DNA of 17,596 nucleotides from JALSHZ01 sp964439815. Its GTDB lineage: Bacteria > Pseudomonadota > Gammaproteobacteria > UWMA-0217. Made by a program: the position numbers and the translations under genes. Below, piece after piece: positions 15,786-17,596 of the stretch (its first letter is position 1; every line of letters starts with the position of its first letter). The stretch lies in the NCBI GenBank assembly GCA_964439815.1, contig CAYTPO010000117.1, positions 1 through 17,596 of the forward strand, read 5' to 3'. The notes beneath the pieces are model-generated. The model was given only the letters and a program-made list of their open reading frames with translations. It did no database searches and was not told where the DNA came from.

Positions 15786-16124
15786 TCAGGACTTCTTCAC
15801 AAACTCGGATTTCAATTGCATGGCGCCAATGCCGGGTATCTTGCAGTCGATATCATGGTCGCCATCGACGAGGCGGATGTTCTTGACCTTGGTGCCCACC
15901 TTGACTACGGAAGATGATCCCTTGATCTTCAGATCCTTGATGACGGTGACGGTATCGCCGTCTTCCAGCGCATTGCCATTGGCATCCCTGAATACCTTTT
16001 CTCTGTGCTCGTCGGCTTCTGCCTGCTGTGGCCATTCATGTGCGCATTCCGGACAGATGTACAGGGTGCCGTCTTCATAGGTGTATTCGGAGCCACATTG
16101 GGGGCAGTTGGGCAGGTCGCTCAT
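15786..16124 (-). CDS. yjdM: YjdM/PhnA-like zinc-ribbon protein
   Basis: The 112-residue product begins MSDLPNCPQCGSEYTYEDGT and has an N-terminal zinc ribbon with Cys7, Cys10, Cys24 and Cys27. It is followed by the compact KOW-like domain typical of YjdM (about 60-112), containing EDGDTVTVIKDLKIKGSS and ending in FVKKS. Length equals E. coli YjdM (111 residues). This protein was once called PhnA, but it is not the phosphonoacetate hydrolase and its role is still unclear. AGGA about 7 nt before the ATG supports the start. It sits alone on the minus strand, 116 bp upstream of ribF, next to a palindromic repeat. Confidence 0.92.
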   Translation of the reverse strand: MSDLPNCPQCGSEYTYEDGTLYICPECAHEWPQQAEADEHREKVFRDANGNALEDGDTVTVIKDLKIKGSSSVVKVGTKVKNIRLVDGDHDIDCKIPGIGAMQLKSEFVKKS

Positions 16125-16174
16125 ATTGTTTCCTGGTGATGGGGTGTCCCGGATCCGCTCCGGCCATTCGAGGC

Positions 16175-16357
16175 GTCTGTCGGACTTAACGCTGTTTGGC
16201 TGCGCCCTCAGGAAGTGCCCTCGGGGTGCAAATCTCTGGATGGCGATTAATTCAGCTTATCCTGTTCGTCAAATAGCGCCGGCTATTCTCCTCACACGAT
16301 AAACTGACTTAATTCACCCCCAGTGATTTTTGCTTCAAACGGTTAAGTCCGACAGAC
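16175..16357. mobile_element. Family C palindromic MITE-like element (~183 bp)
   Basis: Exact 16 bp terminal inverted repeats, GTCTGTCGGACTTAAC at 16175-16190 and its complement at 16342-16357, enclose a non-coding unit whose arms pair imperfectly up to a central dyad AATAGCGCCGGCTATT (16272-16287). The left arm is about 25 bp longer than the right, through an extra GC-rich stretch around 16196-16223 that contains two GCCCTC copies. It fills most of the 313 bp gap between yjdM and the VanZ-like gene. No second copy is in the window. The ends resemble those of family B (GAG-x-CTGTC-x-GA). Confidence 0.75.
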
Positions 16358-16437
16358 TCCGAGAGCAGGATTATAGGGAGGATGGGCCGCAGATGATAGC
16401 ACCTGGAATGGTGCTTCAGGTGGCTTTCATCCAAGGC

Positions 16438-17334
16438 TTACCGGCTGCTCGGAATGGCGGTGGATGCAGTGCGAAAATGTCTTCTGCTCCTGCGTCCGGG
16501 GCGTCGGAACAGATGCTCGAGACGCAGGAGCGTACTTTTGAGTGGCGTAATCACCACGGCACAGGCGAGCAGAATGCCGGCCAGATCTGCCAGCGCATCG
16601 AACAGGCTGGGGTCACCGCCAAAATAGGTGATTCCCTGCATCAGTTCCACGCTGATGCTGAGGGTAATCATGGCGGCGGGAATCAGCAGGCGGCGTTTGC
16701 GACCGGGAAATACCAGCAGAAACCAGGCGGTGAGGATACCGTAGGTCAACAGGTGCAGTATCTTGTCGCTATGTTTCAGGGGGATCCTGTCGATTTCGAT
16801 GGGCATGAAGGCCGTGAGCATGACCCCAATGGCAAGATGGACACCGATGATCTGCCAGAGTGCCAGATGTCGCAGCCGTCGACGGGAAGTGCCTCTTCTG
16901 CGGGAAGCTGGCTGGGCTGTGGCACCAGCGCCGGGTAGCTGTTTCTCGACCATGAGTAACGCTTGCTGGAGCGGACGGGTCATCAGCCATGCTGCCAGCA
17001 GGATGCCGCCGAGATCTGCAGCGGCATCTGCCAGACTCGCGGTACGATAACCGGTGAGCCCCTGAAGCCATTCGATCATCACGCCCATGCAGAAGATCAG
17101 CAGCGGGATCGTCACTCGGGCATGGCGACCGGGAAACGCCACCAGATACCAGGCGGTCAGTAGTGCATAGGCGGTGAAATGCAGTACCTTGTCGAAATGT
17201 GGAATGGTGAAACCGGGTGATTCGAAGGAGACCGGGGCCAGTGAACCCAGAGCAATGGTGGCCAGTAGCAGAATACCCAGCGATTGCCAGAGGCTGGCGT
17301 ACCGGAGCGGTTGAACAGAAGTCTTGGGAGGCAT
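16438..17334 (-). CDS. Tandem-duplicated VanZ-like membrane protein
   Basis: The 298-residue protein consists of two homologous VanZ-like units (about 12-122 and 157-266) joined by an Arg-rich cytoplasmic-type linker (about 123-156). Residues 48-70 and 190-212 are identical at 14 of 23 positions, both ending in FPGR. Each unit has the family marks: an Asp-Lys-x-Leu-His segment (D48, D190), a Glu in the middle helix (E88, E230) and an Ala-Asp-Leu near the last helix (D107, D250). VanZ-like proteins normally hold one unit of about 110-160 residues; VanZ itself lowers teicoplanin sensitivity, but most relatives have no known role. The C-terminus is strongly basic. No ribosome-binding site is visible at the ATG, so the true start may differ. 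The family B repeat lies about 120 bp upstream. Confidence 0.85.
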   Translation of the reverse strand: MPPKTSVQPLRYASLWQSLGILLLATIALGSLAPVSFESPGFTIPHFDKVLHFTAYALLTAWYLVAFPGRHARVTIPLLIFCMGVMIEWLQGLTGYRTASLADAAADLGGILLAAWLMTRPLQQALLMVEKQLPGAGATAQPASRRRGTSRRRLRHLALWQIIGVHLAIGVMLTAFMPIEIDRIPLKHSDKILHLLTYGILTAWFLLVFPGRKRRLLIPAAMITLSISVELMQGITYFGGDPSLFDALADLAGILLACAVVITPLKSTLLRLEHLFRRPGRRSRRHFRTASTAIPSSR

Positions 17335-17457
17335 GATGTTGTTTTTATTGTTATGGCATCAGGATGTGTATCGGCGGGAGTGAGTAAAACCTGAATCCGA
17401 GGCTTAAACACTGTGACTGTGAAACCAGTATCTTGCACCATTCATCCTCATTTGCAC

Positions 17458-17596
17458 CTAGGAGCCTGTCCGAGAATAGGGAGCCTACTGCGGGAAAGCC
17501 ATTTTGGCCCTTTTTCCCCCTGATTTTCGTCAAATATAACCAATATTCTCCTCAAATCAGTGAAAAAAATGACCTAAAACGGCTTTCCCTCGCTAC
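17458..17596. mobile_element. Family B MITE-like element, copy 2 (inverted, cut by window edge)
   Basis: Starting with CTAG at 17458-17461, 139 bp match the reverse complement of 436-601 at about 132 of 139 positions without gaps. The terminal repeat reads GAGCCTGTCCGAGAATAG. About 27 bp, including the far terminal repeat, should lie beyond the window. It is in the opposite orientation to copy 1. Confidence 0.88.

Noticed and set aside
16398..16415. Terminator after the VanZ-like gene (AGCACC-TGGAAT-GGTGCT)
   Set aside because: The stem is 6 bp with no T-run on either side, so it does not meet the intrinsic-terminator pattern.
436..17596. Composite transposon bounded by the two family B copies
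   Set aside because: The enclosed genes are essential core genes in conserved order and no transposase is present. The copies are more likely independent insertions.
1..17596. tRNA or rRNA genes
   Set aside because: No cloverleaf with a TTCGA-type T-arm or any rRNA-like conserved block was recognised in the gene-free stretches.

Overview
This is a 17.6 kb chromosomal segment of a gammaproteobacterium. The clearest sign is the conserved block ribF-ileS-lspA-fkpB-ispH, together with priA. Encoded proteins match Escherichia coli counterparts closely in length and motif position: the IleS KMSKS signature falls at residues 602-606, and the first two IspH cluster cysteines at 12 and 96. The host cannot be named from sequence alone. 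The dense palindromic repeats and marine-type surface proteins would suit a free-living or symbiotic environmental lineage, but that is a weak inference.

Left edge (1-630): the first 28 codons of a minus-strand GlsB/YeaQ-like membrane protein, two copies of a ~120 bp palindromic repeat (family A), and a 166 bp MITE-like palindrome bounded by CTAG (family B). Next (631-3295, minus strand) is an O-acyltransferase pair: an MBOAT membrane protein and a membrane-anchored SGNH-type protein, with no glycan-synthesis genes visible. A divergent plus-strand pair follows (3580-4652): a VOC/glyoxalase-fold protein and a YafY-type HTH-WYL regulator.

priA (4785-7004, minus strand) is followed by a 586 bp gap. 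Close to priA the gap carries a recognisable priA promoter and, just upstream of it, three clustered DnaA boxes. Close to the other side it holds a long, hairpin-rich leader for a plus-strand pair: an outer-membrane beta-barrel protein and a 606-residue lipoprotein built of Ig-like domains with Asp-rich DxDGDG loops.

The housekeeping operon runs on the minus strand from 15669 down to 9992: ribF, ileS, lspA, fkpB, ispH. The lspA and fkpB starts each overlap the preceding stop by 8 nt, which points to translational coupling. Upstream of ribF, where murJ and rpsT often lie in relatives, there are instead a YjdM (PhnA-like) zinc-ribbon gene, a third palindromic element (family C), and a tandemly duplicated VanZ-like membrane protein. 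The window ends inside a second, inverted copy of family B.

The core genes are ordinary. The most notable signals are the DnaA-box cluster abutting the priA promoter, three families of long-hairpin non-autonomous repeats in 17.6 kb, the duplicated VanZ fold, and the beta-barrel/Ig-lipoprotein pair with its long leader. No convincing new multi-gene system (defence, CRISPR, biosynthetic cluster) was found.
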